A DNA stretch of 64,000 nucleotides from G963675935 sp963823895 (GTDB lineage: Bacteria; Planctomycetota; Planctomycetia; Pirellulales; Thermoguttaceae): assembly GCA_963823895.1 (NCBI GenBank), contig CAWGNG010000020.1, positions 248,001 through 312,000 of the forward strand, given 5' to 3'. Numbering within the stretch: position 1 is the stretch's first letter; the number at the start of each line of letters is the position of its first letter. Below the pieces are notes generated by a model. It saw nothing but the letters and a program-made list of their open reading frames with translations. It ran no database searches and was not told where the DNA came from. A program made the position numbers and the translations under genes. Positions 19,757-28,697 of the stretch are shown here, piece by piece.

Positions 19757-20033
19757 TCTTAACCTCATCTTATCAGAGTCGTAGAAAACTGCAACCGCCG
19801 TTTCACCCGGCACGGCCGGATAACGCCCGACCGGCAGGGGTTGTGGCGATTCTGTCGAGAAACTGGGCGGGGCAAGAGCGCCGGATTCCGCCGCCATCCA
19901 AAGCCGACCCCAAGGGGCCCATCGAACGCGCGCCGACCCCTCTTGCGACGGGTAGCTTTTGGACGCCGCGAGTGCCATAGTGGGCCGTGAGGTGCCGCGT
20001 CAGAATACTCTGACTGATTTGCCGCAAGAATGG

Positions 20034-21360
20034 TTCTGATGGGTTTTGACAGCCAAAATCGGTAGTGAATTCAAGGTATTGTGCTAGCACACCACTGCTA
20101 GCAGGCGCATTTTGTGGTTGCCTTTGGCGGCGTTGCTTGAGAGTAATTGAAAGGAGGGTCCATGAAGTAACTTCGCAAGGGAGGATGAATCGTCATGTAC
20201 CAGCGAACTTTGAAACTTTCACAGGCTCAGCGCAGGACGTTGGTCGAGTATCGGAACCATGATCGGCGTCCGGACGTGCGGGAACGGTGTGCGGCGATCT
20301 TGAAGGTCGCCGACGGCCAATCGCCTCATGCGGTAGCGACTCAGGGACTACTGAGACCGCGAGATCCTGACACCGTGTACCATTGGTTGGATTGCTATGA
20401 ACAACACGGGATCGAAGGACTGTTGTGGCGGCGGCAGGGAGGCAGCCGTCGCCGTCCCTTTCGAGCAGCGGGAACAGGTGTTGGAGTGGCTGCGGCAAGG
20501 CCCCGGCGAGGAAGCTCGCCGCGAGGCGATGCCGACAGCCGCTGGTCCGCCGCCCAGCCGCTGGACGTTGCGGACCATTCGCGCCAGCATTAAGACGATC
20601 CAGAATTACACGCTCAGTGGCGTGTGGCGGTGGCTCCGTCGCAAACTGGGAGTGAAATTGCGTTCGGGTCGGGTCCAGCATTTTAGCCCGGATCCGCAGT
20701 ATCGAAGCAAGGTAGCCAAACTGAAACGATGCCTGCGAGCAGCGGCGCGCAACCCCCAGGAAACGACATTGCTGTTCATCGACGAAATGGGGTACGCCGT
20801 CTAGCCCGAGCCGGCGCCGAGTTGGGCTGCCGCCCCGCCCGCGGCTCCACCGCAAGCGGATCGGCAACAGTCCAACAATGGGCTGTGGCGTGTGATCGGC
20901 GGCCTGAACGCCTGCAGCGGAAAAGTGACCTACGTGGACAACTACATTATCGGTCGAGCCAAGGTCATCGAGATGTATGAACGGATCGCGAAAACTTACG
21001 CTCGCGCCAAGACGATCTACGTCGTTCAAGACAATTGGTCGATCCATACTCATCCCGACGTACTCACGGCCGTGGGGGCATATCCTCAAATCAAGCCAAT
21101 CTGGTTGCCGACTTACGCCCCCTGGCTGAACCCGATCGAAAAATTATGGCGATGGCTGAAGGAGACAATCCTCAAAATGCACCGTTTGGCCAACGACTGG
21201 CCCGCCTTGCACCAGCGCGTCACCGACTTCCTGGAGCAATTCGCCCGCGGCTCGAAACAGCTTCTGCGGTACGTAGGGTTGCTCGGCAACGGTCAACTGG
21301 CCCAATCGCTGCATTTTACGTGATTACTACCGAATCTGTTTGTCAAAACCCATTAGGGAA
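20034..21360 (+). mobile_element. IS630-type insertion sequence, copy 2 (inverted relative to copy 1)
   Basis: Same length and ends as copy 1 (TTCTGATGGGTTTTGACAG on the left, TGTCAAAACCCATTAGGGAA on the right). Only a few substitutions separate the copies; for example, the encoded GVGVAAARP and LEWLRQ here read GVGAAAARP and LERLRQ in copy 1. The pair forms 1.3-kb inverted repeats about 6.8 kb apart. Confidence 0.8.
20195..21323 (+). pseudogene. IS630 family transposase, split by frameshift and amber stop (copy 2)
   Basis: The N-terminal DNA-binding part starts at ATG 20195, after AAGGGAGGATG. Its sense reading leaves that frame near 20430-20450 and continues in the frame of the second piece (SRWTLRTIRASI...FIDEMGYAV, TAG at 20802-20804). 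The third piece, in that same frame, carries VVQDNWSIH and NPIEKLW and ends at 21323. All three DDE residues are present if the shift and the TAG are bypassed. Both defects are shared with copy 1. Confidence 0.75.
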
Positions 21361-21478
21361 GATTCGTCAACTTATTTTGACGCGACCCGTGAGCGATTTG
21401 TCGGCGGCTGTTGCTTGCCCGCCACCCGCTCTGCGATTCCCGTTGGGGCGCGGCTGAACTGCCGTTCGCCACCATTCC

Positions 21479-22543
21479 ATGCTCCATTCACTCGAAAGCA
21501 GACTAGCTGAAATTTGGCCGCCGTCGGGCTGGGCCGACGTGACGGTGCTCGTGGCCGTTTCCGGCGGGGGCGATAGCGTGGCTCTGCTGCGGGCGATGGC
21601 GGCTCTGAAAACCGAGGGCGAAGGCCGTCTCTGCGCCGCCCATCTGAACCATCACCTGCGGGCCGGCGCCGATGAAGACGAGCAATTCGTCGTCGATTTG
21701 TGCAGCCGGCTGGGCGTGGCCTGCGAAGTGGGCCACGTGGATGCAGGAAGGCTGGCGGCGGGCGACGGCATTGAAGCCGCGGCCCGCGCGGCGCGATACC
21801 GCTTCCTGGAAAAAGCCGCCGGACGACTCGGCGCCCGCTTCGTCGCCACCGCCCACACCGCCGACGATCAGGCCGAGACGATCTTGCACCGCATCGTTCG
21901 CGGCACGGGCATTCGCGGCCTGTCGGGGATGGCGCGGACGCGGCCGTTGGCAGACGCGGTGCTGATTCGGCCGCTCTTGGCGGTTCGCCGCGCCGAGTTG
22001 GCCGCCTACCTCGACGCGATCCAGCAGCCATATCGCCACGATCCGAGCAACGCCGATCCGCGCTTTACGCGGAATCGAATCCGCCACCAACTACTGCCGC
22101 GATTAGAGCGGCACTTCAACGCCGAGGCGGCGGAGTCGCTGCTGCGGCTCGGCGCCCTGGCCAGCGAGGCCCAGGCCGTCATCGACCAATTGGTCGACCA
22201 GTGCTTCGAGCGCTGCGTTGTGGTGGAAGGGCCAAATGGCGTGAGAATTGATCTCGTGCGGCTTGCCCGGCACGGTGGGGCAGACATTCCTGTCTGCCCT
22301 GCAGAAGGCGCGGAACAAGGCAGACAGGAATGTCTGCCCCACCGGCCGCGTTACCTCGTCCGCGAGTTGCTCATGGCCGTGTGGCGGCGAGCGGGCTGGC
22401 CGATGCAGTCGATGGGAATGCTCAAATGGGACGAACTGTGCGAGCTGGCCACCTCGGTGGCCCCCAGCACGAGACGGGTCTTTCCCGGCGGTGTGGTTGT
22501 TGAGATCACGGGCGGAGAAATGCGGTTACTGAGAGTCAGATAG
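21479..22543 (+). CDS. tilS: tRNA(Ile)-lysidine synthase
   Basis: 354 residues. The N-type ATP-pyrophosphatase domain shows the PP-loop SGGGDS (about residues 29-34), then HLNHHLR, ATAHTADDQAETIL, GLSGM and RPLL. DPSNADPRFTRNRIRHQLLP is diagnostic for TilS. The enzyme converts C34 of the AUA-reading tRNA-Ile to lysidine and is essential. The C-terminal substrate-recognition half is short and carries a palindromic insertion at 22274-22343 that reads in frame (GGADIPVCPAEGAEQGRQEC). It starts about 120 bases after IS630 copy 2, so its native promoter may have been replaced. Confidence 0.93.
   Translation: MLHSLESRLAEIWPPSGWADVTVLVAVSGGGDSVALLRAMAALKTEGEGRLCAAHLNHHLRAGADEDEQFVVDLCSRLGVACEVGHVDAGRLAAGDGIEAAARAARYRFLEKAAGRLGARFVATAHTADDQAETILHRIVRGTGIRGLSGMARTRPLADAVLIRPLLAVRRAELAAYLDAIQQPYRHDPSNADPRFTRNRIRHQLLPRLERHFNAEAAESLLRLGALASEAQAVIDQLVDQCFERCVVVEGPNGVRIDLVRLARHGGADIPVCPAEGAEQGRQECLPHRPRYLVRELLMAVWRRAGWPMQSMGMLKWDELCELATSVAPSTRRVFPGGVVVEITGGEMRLLRVR
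22274..22343. repeat. palindromic element, in-frame inside tilS
   Basis: GGTGGGGCAGACATTCCTG and CAGGAATGTCTGCCCCACC flank a centre of about 30 bases. The intergenic copy is at 13298-13368. The centre differs between copies while the arms are the same. Confidence 0.85.
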
Positions 22544-22697
22544 TCGATGTCGTGTACGGACGGTCGGTGGGCGCCACCCCTTCATGGCCCGCACTTGCCA
22601 GACAAGCCAGCGTGCGTTCTCCAAGTCGCGCCGCAGCCGCGCCCGCAGGCTGGACACACCCTGCTCGCTTCTCTTTCCGCAGCGTTGAAACTACTTC

Positions 22698-25600
22698 TCA
22701 GGCAATGCCGATGGCGATTTTGAGCTTCGTCCCCGCTTGCAGGACCGTCTCGGGGTTCAGCTCGATGATCGCTCGATTACCTTCCGTGCGGTAACTGTTG
22801 CGGATGTCCTCGCCGTCCAGCGTCACGCGAACGTCCTTTGGCGGCACATTGCCGGGGAGTTCAAAGGCGAGGGTTTGCAACCGCAGTTTGCCCCATTTTA
22901 GTTCCAGCGTCTCATGCTGCGCCGTCTCATCGCGCTGCTGGGCAAAGGTTCCCCAGCCTTCGGAGGTGGTGAACGCGGCGCGGAAATCTTGCGGCATCAG
23001 CTTGGGGGCGAAGGCGAGATAGCCCTTCGGGCCGTGAAACTCGTAGCCGCATGCGGCGAGAAAGACGCCATAGCTGGCCATCGAGCGGGCGTAGTGGTCG
23101 CCGCACTCCACTTCGTTCCACGGGTTGCGCCGCGCGGCGTGGTAGCGGTCGTGGAGCATCCGCTCAACGGCCAAGCCTTCCTGGACCATCCCTTCCCAGA
23201 TCATGTGCCCGGCAACCTGGTGCTCGAAACCGTTCATGCACTCGTTGAAGTAAAAGTCGCATCCCTGCTGAAGCCGCGCCGCATCGCCTTGCGGCCAAGT
23301 ACACATAATGAGGCCCCCCTCGCCCGCCATCGCGTACCAGCGGCCGGGCTGGTTCCGATTGCGGTAGGGGCCGACGTCGGGCGTGAAGTTGTATTTCCAA
23401 AGCGACGCCAGCGCCTTTTTCACGTGCGCCTCGTCCAGGATGCGGCCCAATCCGACCTGGTAGGCCCAACTTTGGCCGAAGACCTGATCGACCTCGCAGC
23501 CGTTGTGCGAGCCGACGCTCTTGACGTGCGCCTGATCGGGAATTTGGATGTAATACTCGCCGTTAAACAACTCGCGGTCGACGTTTCCCTTGCCCCGCAT
23601 GAAGATCGTGTGCATCTGCCGAGCGAACGGCTCGTCGCCCATCTCGCGGGCCATCTCCTCGCACGCCCGGGCGGCGGCCAGGTAGAGCGAACTGAGCCAG
23701 GCGATCTTGCCGAACCACGGTTGATCGAGCGTGTTGTGCTGCGCCCCCTCCAAAATCCCTTCGCCGTCGTCCATGTTCACCAGGCATTGCATGGCCAACT
23801 TGATCTTCGGCCAAAGTTCCCGCAGGAACTTGCCGTCGGCCGACATCTGGTGTTCGCGGTAGGCGCGCAGGATGCAGCCGGCCTGGCCGTCCACGGCCAA
23901 ATCATGCGTCTCTCCGCGATGGTTGATGACGCCCGACTGCGGATGGAGTGCGATGCCGAAGTCGATCCGCTTCCGCAGATCGCGCTCCAAGTCGGGGAAG
24001 AGCCGGGCGACGGCATGTGCGTAATGCCAGACGTGCGTGCAGGTGCCTTCGCAGCAGCCAACTCCCTCCCATCCGTAAAAGCGGCCGTTCTTGAAGCGGT
24101 GACAGGTCGAAGTGGCCAGGGTCGACGTGTTGGCAAAGGTGCGATCGAGGAGCCCGTGCGGCAAGGTGGAATCGTACCAGGTGTCGTGCCAGAGACGCGT
24201 TTGCTTGTCCAGCGAATCGAAATTATTGGCCACGCACTCGGCCACTTCCGCCGCACTGTGAAAGCGGCTGGCGTAGTGACGCCCGCCGTCCTTCAATCTC
24301 AGATTGGGAAAATGCCAAGCCAGAACAAAGGTCACGGTCGCGGATTGACCGGGTTCGAGCGAAAGCTCGCGTCCCAGTCCGCCGATTAGTCGCTTATCGA
24401 AGGGCTCGTCGGCCTCGATCCCACCGGCCGGAATTCCTTCGGAGAGCGAGTCGAGTTTCATTGCAGCCGCCGCCCGATCCGCCTCCTGCGGTTCAAGCAT
24501 GGCCAACGACATGGTGCCGAAATCGGGCTGATCCTGAAGTCTGATCGCCGGCACGGCAGGATTGTCGCTGAATACTATTTCCGCAATACCGATGTTCCCC
24601 CAGGGACCGGTTTCGTCATCGACGATTTGCAGCCGGGCGGCGGATACGCCCTGCATGCCACTGACGTCGAACGACTCGCGCCGCATGGCGTTGCTGTCGT
24701 GACCGGTGGCCGAGCGGATCGGCTTGCCGTCGACGAGCAAATTGATGCACGTCTTGCCGGGATGCCGGCCGCCGCCGATCCAAAAATTGATGCAGCGCCG
24801 TTGGATCGTGAACGTCCCGCTCGTGAGTGTGCCGGTCTTGGCGTCCTTTGCCGCCACGTCGCCGCCCGGGGCGCTAGCATGGGAGTTGACCACGCGCGGT
24901 CCCTTGGAGCCGACGTCGCCCTGATACGCGGGAATCTGCGACTTGAGAATCGGCCCTTTGCCGAATGCCTTGCCCGTGACCTCCCAGCCCTCGTACGTTT
25001 CCTTCTGAAAATCCTCGAAAACGATGTCAGCCCTGTCGTCACGCGGCTCCACTTGTTCGGGTTCCGCGGCAGAACACTCGAGGATCAGCAGTGACGGTTC
25101 GCGGCGGATGCGGTTTCGGCGCCTCCCGGAACCGGATCGCCTGCTGTGCAACACTACCGCGTTTTCCAGCCAACCGAAAAGCTCGACCTTGACATTCTCG
25201 CTGCCCGTGTTCTTCACGGAATACTGCAAGACTGTTGCCGGCAGCGAGGAATCCTCAGTATTCAGTGGAATAAACGGCGAGAAGGCTGTCAAAGAAACCG
25301 CAACCGCGGAGGTCGGATCGCGGTATTCAACAGTTGCCAACGGGTATTGGCCGCAGAAGGAGATATCGGAGAAGCCCCTGCGGTCGAGCGGATGAAATGC
25401 GGTTCTTCCGGCGGTGAGAACGCGGATTGCAAAACCCTGTGCCAGCGGCGAACTGGGTCGCAACGGAAGTGCGTAGTGCGAGTCGCCCGTGGGGATATGT
25501 TGATTGAAGATATCCCAATGCCAGAGCTTTCCATCGCCGCCGAGATAGAGTTGGCCGGCGCAGATTCCGCCGATGGGCATGCCGATCTTCTCTACGCGCC

Positions 25601-25791
25601 GCGCCGCGATAAATAGTGGGCTTGCCCCTGCTGAAGAGCGACTTTACCCAGGCCGGATCGAGTTTTTTGTCGGCGGGAACGAGCTTCTCGAAATCAGAAG
25701 CCTGGAATGGTCCAGCCACGACCGGCAGAGCCGCCGCAAAGCCGGTCGCCGCGCCGAAAGCGGCCAGCTTGAGAAAATCGCGGCGCTCCAT
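22698..25791 (-). CDS. GH116-type (GBA2/DUF608) glycosidase, Tat signal, frameshifted
   Basis: The start is ATG 25791. The first residues (MERRDFLKLAAFGAATGFAAALPVVA) form a Tat-like signal. Near 25593 the coding sense moves to the frame beginning KIGMPIGGICAGQLYLGGDGKLWHWDIFN, which then runs uninterrupted for about 960 residues; one base appears to be missing. GIPxGGxGxG-type text plus HWDIFN is the N-terminal hallmark of the DUF608/GH116 N domain. An inserted beta-sandwich region follows at about residues 190-330. The (alpha/alpha)6 catalytic part carries GEGGLIMCTWPQ and MASYGVFLAACGYE. GH116 enzymes cleave beta-glucosides or beta-xylosides. The gene is convergent with tilS. Confidence 0.78.
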
Positions 25792-26201
25792 GTTCGTGTC
25801 GCATCCCCCGGAACAAAGACAGGACCGAGTGGCTGGCGAATCGCTTTTCCTGGATGTCATGGGGCGGGTTCCTGGCAACGGTGTGCTCGTCTAGGTCTAC
25901 TGCAGAATATAACAGAGGAGATGCACAATGGGTAGGATTTGCGCGTCGCAGGGAGATAGGGCCGGCCGCCCCGGAGGCGGCAAAATGAAAACGGTTTCCA
26001 ACTGGCTGCCGATAGCTAAGCGGCGCCAGAGTCAGCAGAAAGGGACGATCGGCGAAGACTGTCGCGTTTCTGGCCGGCTAACGACAACAGTGACGAAATG
26101 CGGATGCCGACGGCCGAAGAAAGGGAGCGTCTGCGCGATTTCGTGCGGCTGCTCCATCCTCAGCGCAGGGAAGGGTCTCCCGTACAAGTGAACCTCGGCG
26201 T
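25792..26201. other. 410-base gap, no gene recognised
   Basis: Short frames on both strands have no recognisable content, start signal or codon bias. It holds the 5' leader of the GH116-type gene and the trailer of the PIG-L gene, both on the minus strand. Confidence 0.4.
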
Positions 26202-26906
26202 TCACAAGAGCCCTGCGGGCTCCACGCTCTTCGGCCACATCGGCGGCGCGCGAAAACCTTCGGCGAACGCGGAGCCGCACTGGAACCCCCGCATCCGCGA
26301 GAAGTTCTCCATCATGGCGATCGTCGTCACTTTGTACATGTCGATCATCCACTGCTCTTGACTCTTGTGACAGCCGAGCATCTTGCGCTTGTTCTCGATG
26401 TCGGCCGAGACGTCGACGTAGCGGTTGGGAATGAAGTTCACTCCGCCGATCGTGTCCAGGTAGACGATCTCGGGTATCTTCGTGCAGGGCGGATGGTCGG
26501 TGATGATGTTCGGCACCGTGACCATCACGTGCGTGTCCCAAACGATCCGGCCGGAGGTCGTATGGTCGGGATGATAGTCGTTCTCCGGATCGTGGCAGAG
26601 GATCAAGTCGGGACGCACCTGCCGCACCAGATCGATGAACCGCATCCGCGTGGCGGCGTCGTTAAAGAGGAACTCGTCGGGATAGCCCAGCCAGTGGAAC
26701 TCCGCGCCGATTACGGCGGCGGAGGCCTCCGCCTCGCCGCGGCGGACGGCCGCAATCTCGGCCTTCGAGAGCGTCGACGACCCGACCTCGCCGTTGGTGG
26801 CCGAGGCCATCGCCACCTCGTGGCCGAGCCGTTTGTACTTCGCCAGCGTGCCGGCGCAGAGGAATTCGAGGTCGTCCGGGTGGGCCCCGATGGCAAGAAC
26901 TTTCAT
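26202..26906 (-). CDS. PIG-L (LmbE) family deacetylase
   Basis: 234 residues, ATG at 26906, overlapping the stop of the DegT gene by ATGA (translational coupling). The zinc-binding signature AIGAHPDDLEF is at the start, followed by TNGEVGSSTLSKAEIAAVRRGEAEASA and HDPENDYHPDHTTSGRIV with the second metal His pair. Family members remove N-acetyl groups from sugars or sugar-like substrates (MshB, PIG-L, BshB). In this setting it may process an amino sugar released from, or built into, a glycan. There is no signal peptide, so it is cytosolic. Confidence 0.9.
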   Translation of the reverse strand: MKVLAIGAHPDDLEFLCAGTLAKYKRLGHEVAMASATNGEVGSSTLSKAEIAAVRRGEAEASAAVIGAEFHWLGYPDEFLFNDAATRMRFIDLVRQVRPDLILCHDPENDYHPDHTTSGRIVWDTHVMVTVPNIITDHPPCTKIPEIVYLDTIGGVNFIPNRYVDVSADIENKRKMLGCHKSQEQWMIDMYKVTTIAMMENFSRMRGFQCGSAFAEGFRAPPMWPKSVEPAGLL

Positions 26907-28165
26907 GGCTTTTCTCCCCTTGTTTTTTCGTCTTGTCGGTAAGAACTCTCCACGGCCTGACGAATGATCCGGGCGGCCGCATTCTCTTGCTCTTCGTTGA
27001 GCCGCGAGGGAATTGGCAAAAGGACCGACCGGGCGAACAGCTCGTCGCTCGCGGGGCACGTCCCCTTGGCATAACTGTACACACTCTTGGCATTCTCCGG
27101 CAGTGTCCAGGGGTTGCCGGCCGGTGAGAGGGGCGTCTTGCCGACCAGGGCCGGGATGTTCGAGTAAATGTGCAGCCCGTACTCGGCGATGCGGAACACG
27201 TTGTGCAAACCGGCATCCTTCATCCGCTGCGTGACGGCCGCCGCCACGGCCTCGCTTTCCAGCAACATGACGAGGAACGAGCCGGCATCCCCCTCTTCGT
27301 CGTTCATGCGGCGGAAGCCCAAGCCCGGCACGTTTTGCAGCATCGCCTTGATCCGCCGTTTCGATCTCCGCATCGAATCGAGGATGCGATCGAGCTTTTC
27401 GAGCTGCACCGAGATGACGGCCCCGCACAGTTCGCTCATTCGCCGGCCCGTGCCCCAGGCGATGGCGTACGGTTCGGGCGCGGCCAATCGTCCGCCGACG
27501 CGGACCATGCCCATATCGTGGGCCGAAAACGCACGGTGGTAAAGCCGCTCGTCATCGGTAACCAGCAGTCCTCCTTCGCCGCAGGTGATGTTCTTATTCA
27601 GTTGCAGGCTAAAGATGCCCATTCGTCCGATCGTTCCCAGCTTTCGCCCGCGATAGGTTCCCCCGTTGCACTGGGCACAATCTTCGAGCACGGTGATCCC
27701 GCGCCGCTTGGCGATCGCCATGATGGCGTCCATGTTGCACGGGGTGCCGGCCATGTGGATCGGCACGATCAGCTTCGTGCGTTCCGTGATCTTCCGCTCC
27801 AGGTCGGCGGGATCCATCGAGAGGCTCTCGTCCACTTCGCACAGGACCGGAATTGCATTGTGACACACCACGGAACTGACGGTCGCCACCCACATAAAAG
27901 CCGGCAGGATCACCTCGCACCCCGGGCCGATCTCAAGTGCCGTCATGGCGGCCATCAGTGCGCCGCTGCCGCTGTTGACGGCCAGGGCATGTCTCACACC
28001 GAAATAGCGGCGCACCGCCTCCTCGAAGGCATCAACATATTTCGGCGCATGCAATCCGTAGTAGCGGAACAATGACCCGTGGCGCAACACGTCCTGCACT
28101 GCGGCGTCTTCCCTATCGTCAAGCCAATAGGCGCCCGGAAACTCGTAAGGCCAGTCCAAGCTCAT
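26903..28165 (-). CDS. DegT/DnrJ/EryC1/StrS family aminotransferase
   Basis: 420 residues, ATG at 28165. A PLP-dependent sugar aminotransferase fold: LAVNSGSGALMAAMTALEIGPGCEVILPAFMWVATVSSV, LEDCAQCNGGTYRGRKLGTIG, and the PLP lysine in FSLQLNKNITCGEGG. Members aminate keto-sugars bound to nucleotides, or act as dehydratases in antibiotic sugar pathways. Coupling to the downstream PIG-L deacetylase suggests a shared amino-sugar or sugar-like substrate. The start codon overlaps the stop of a truncated upstream frame (28162-28315), evidence that an operon once extended further upstream. Confidence 0.92.
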   Translation of the reverse strand: MSLDWPYEFPGAYWLDDREDAAVQDVLRHGSLFRYYGLHAPKYVDAFEEAVRRYFGVRHALAVNSGSGALMAAMTALEIGPGCEVILPAFMWVATVSSVVCHNAIPVLCEVDESLSMDPADLERKITERTKLIVPIHMAGTPCNMDAIMAIAKRRGITVLEDCAQCNGGTYRGRKLGTIGRMGIFSLQLNKNITCGEGGLLVTDDERLYHRAFSAHDMGMVRVGGRLAAPEPYAIAWGTGRRMSELCGAVISVQLEKLDRILDSMRRSKRRIKAMLQNVPGLGFRRMNDEEGDAGSFLVMLLESEAVAAAVTQRMKDAGLHNVFRIAEYGLHIYSNIPALVGKTPLSPAGNPWTLPENAKSVYSYAKGTCPASDELFARSVLLPIPSRLNEEQENAAARIIRQAVESSYRQDEKTRGEKP

Positions 28166-28315
28166 CGCTGCACCTCGATCTTTGCGTCAACTCCGAAAGT
28201 CCCATCCAGCTCAATTGTCAGCCGTCTTGACGACCAACTCCACTCCCCCTTGCAGGCCGCGAAGCGTAATCCACTCCCCCTCGAACTGTCGGTGTTCGCG
28301 GTCCCTGACCGTCAC
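28162..28315 (-). pseudogene. 3' remnant of an unidentified gene ahead of the DegT gene
   Basis: Reading toward the DegT start, one frame gives VTVRDREHRQFEGEWITLRG and LQGGVELVVKTADN. After a one-base change of frame it continues IELDGTFGVDAKIEVQR, with a stop that overlaps the DegT ATG (ATGA). The amphipathic beta-strand pattern and the perfect stop/start overlap look like the end of a real coding region whose 5' part is lost. No family can be named. Confidence 0.35.
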
Positions 28316-28697
28316 GCCGGCACACCCTGGGCCAACCGAGCTTCAGTTTACTCGAACAGCACAGCCGGGAAAGGCCTTTTTGGGCAAGTGTTTGTCTCTT
28401 TTGCGACAATCGCCTCTTGCGGTTCCATCCGTGTCAACTACGATGAACAAAGGGAATCGTAGGGTGCGCGCTTGTGCGCACGGTGCGAAGAGCCCAAATT
28501 GTCGCCTATAGCTCCGCAAAAGTAGCGCGCGGTAGGCCGAGTGTGCGTATAAGCACACACACTCTATAGCTCTTTACGCAGCGAAGTCCCCAAAGGCGTA
28601 ACCGTTCACCGGCCGGTCAACGGTTCCTCTGCGAGGCGATTGCCGCGAACACACTGCTTGTGTTATCCTATGCTTCCCATCCCGGGGAGAACCCGCC
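28316..28697. repeat. intergenic region with two small palindromes
   Basis: Between divergent genes, so it should hold both promoters. GTGCGCGCTTGTGCGCAC (about 28464-28481) and GTGTGCGTATAAGCACACAC (about 28540-28559) are short palindromes. They could be operators or further mini-repeats. No clear -35/-10 pair is seen. Confidence 0.4.

Noticed and set aside
11919..21360. Composite transposon formed by the two IS630 copies
   Set aside because: The enclosed genes include the conserved housekeeping pair rny-ymdB, and the IS ends show no signs of moving together; two independent insertions are simpler.
22914..24389. 491-residue plus-strand frame opposite the GH116-type gene
   Set aside because: Antisense shadow with no ribosome site and no recognisable domain.
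25928..26191. 87-residue plus-strand frame in the gap beside the GH116-type gene
   Set aside because: Mixed composition without domain, partly antisense to the PIG-L trailer, no supporting signal beyond a chance start.
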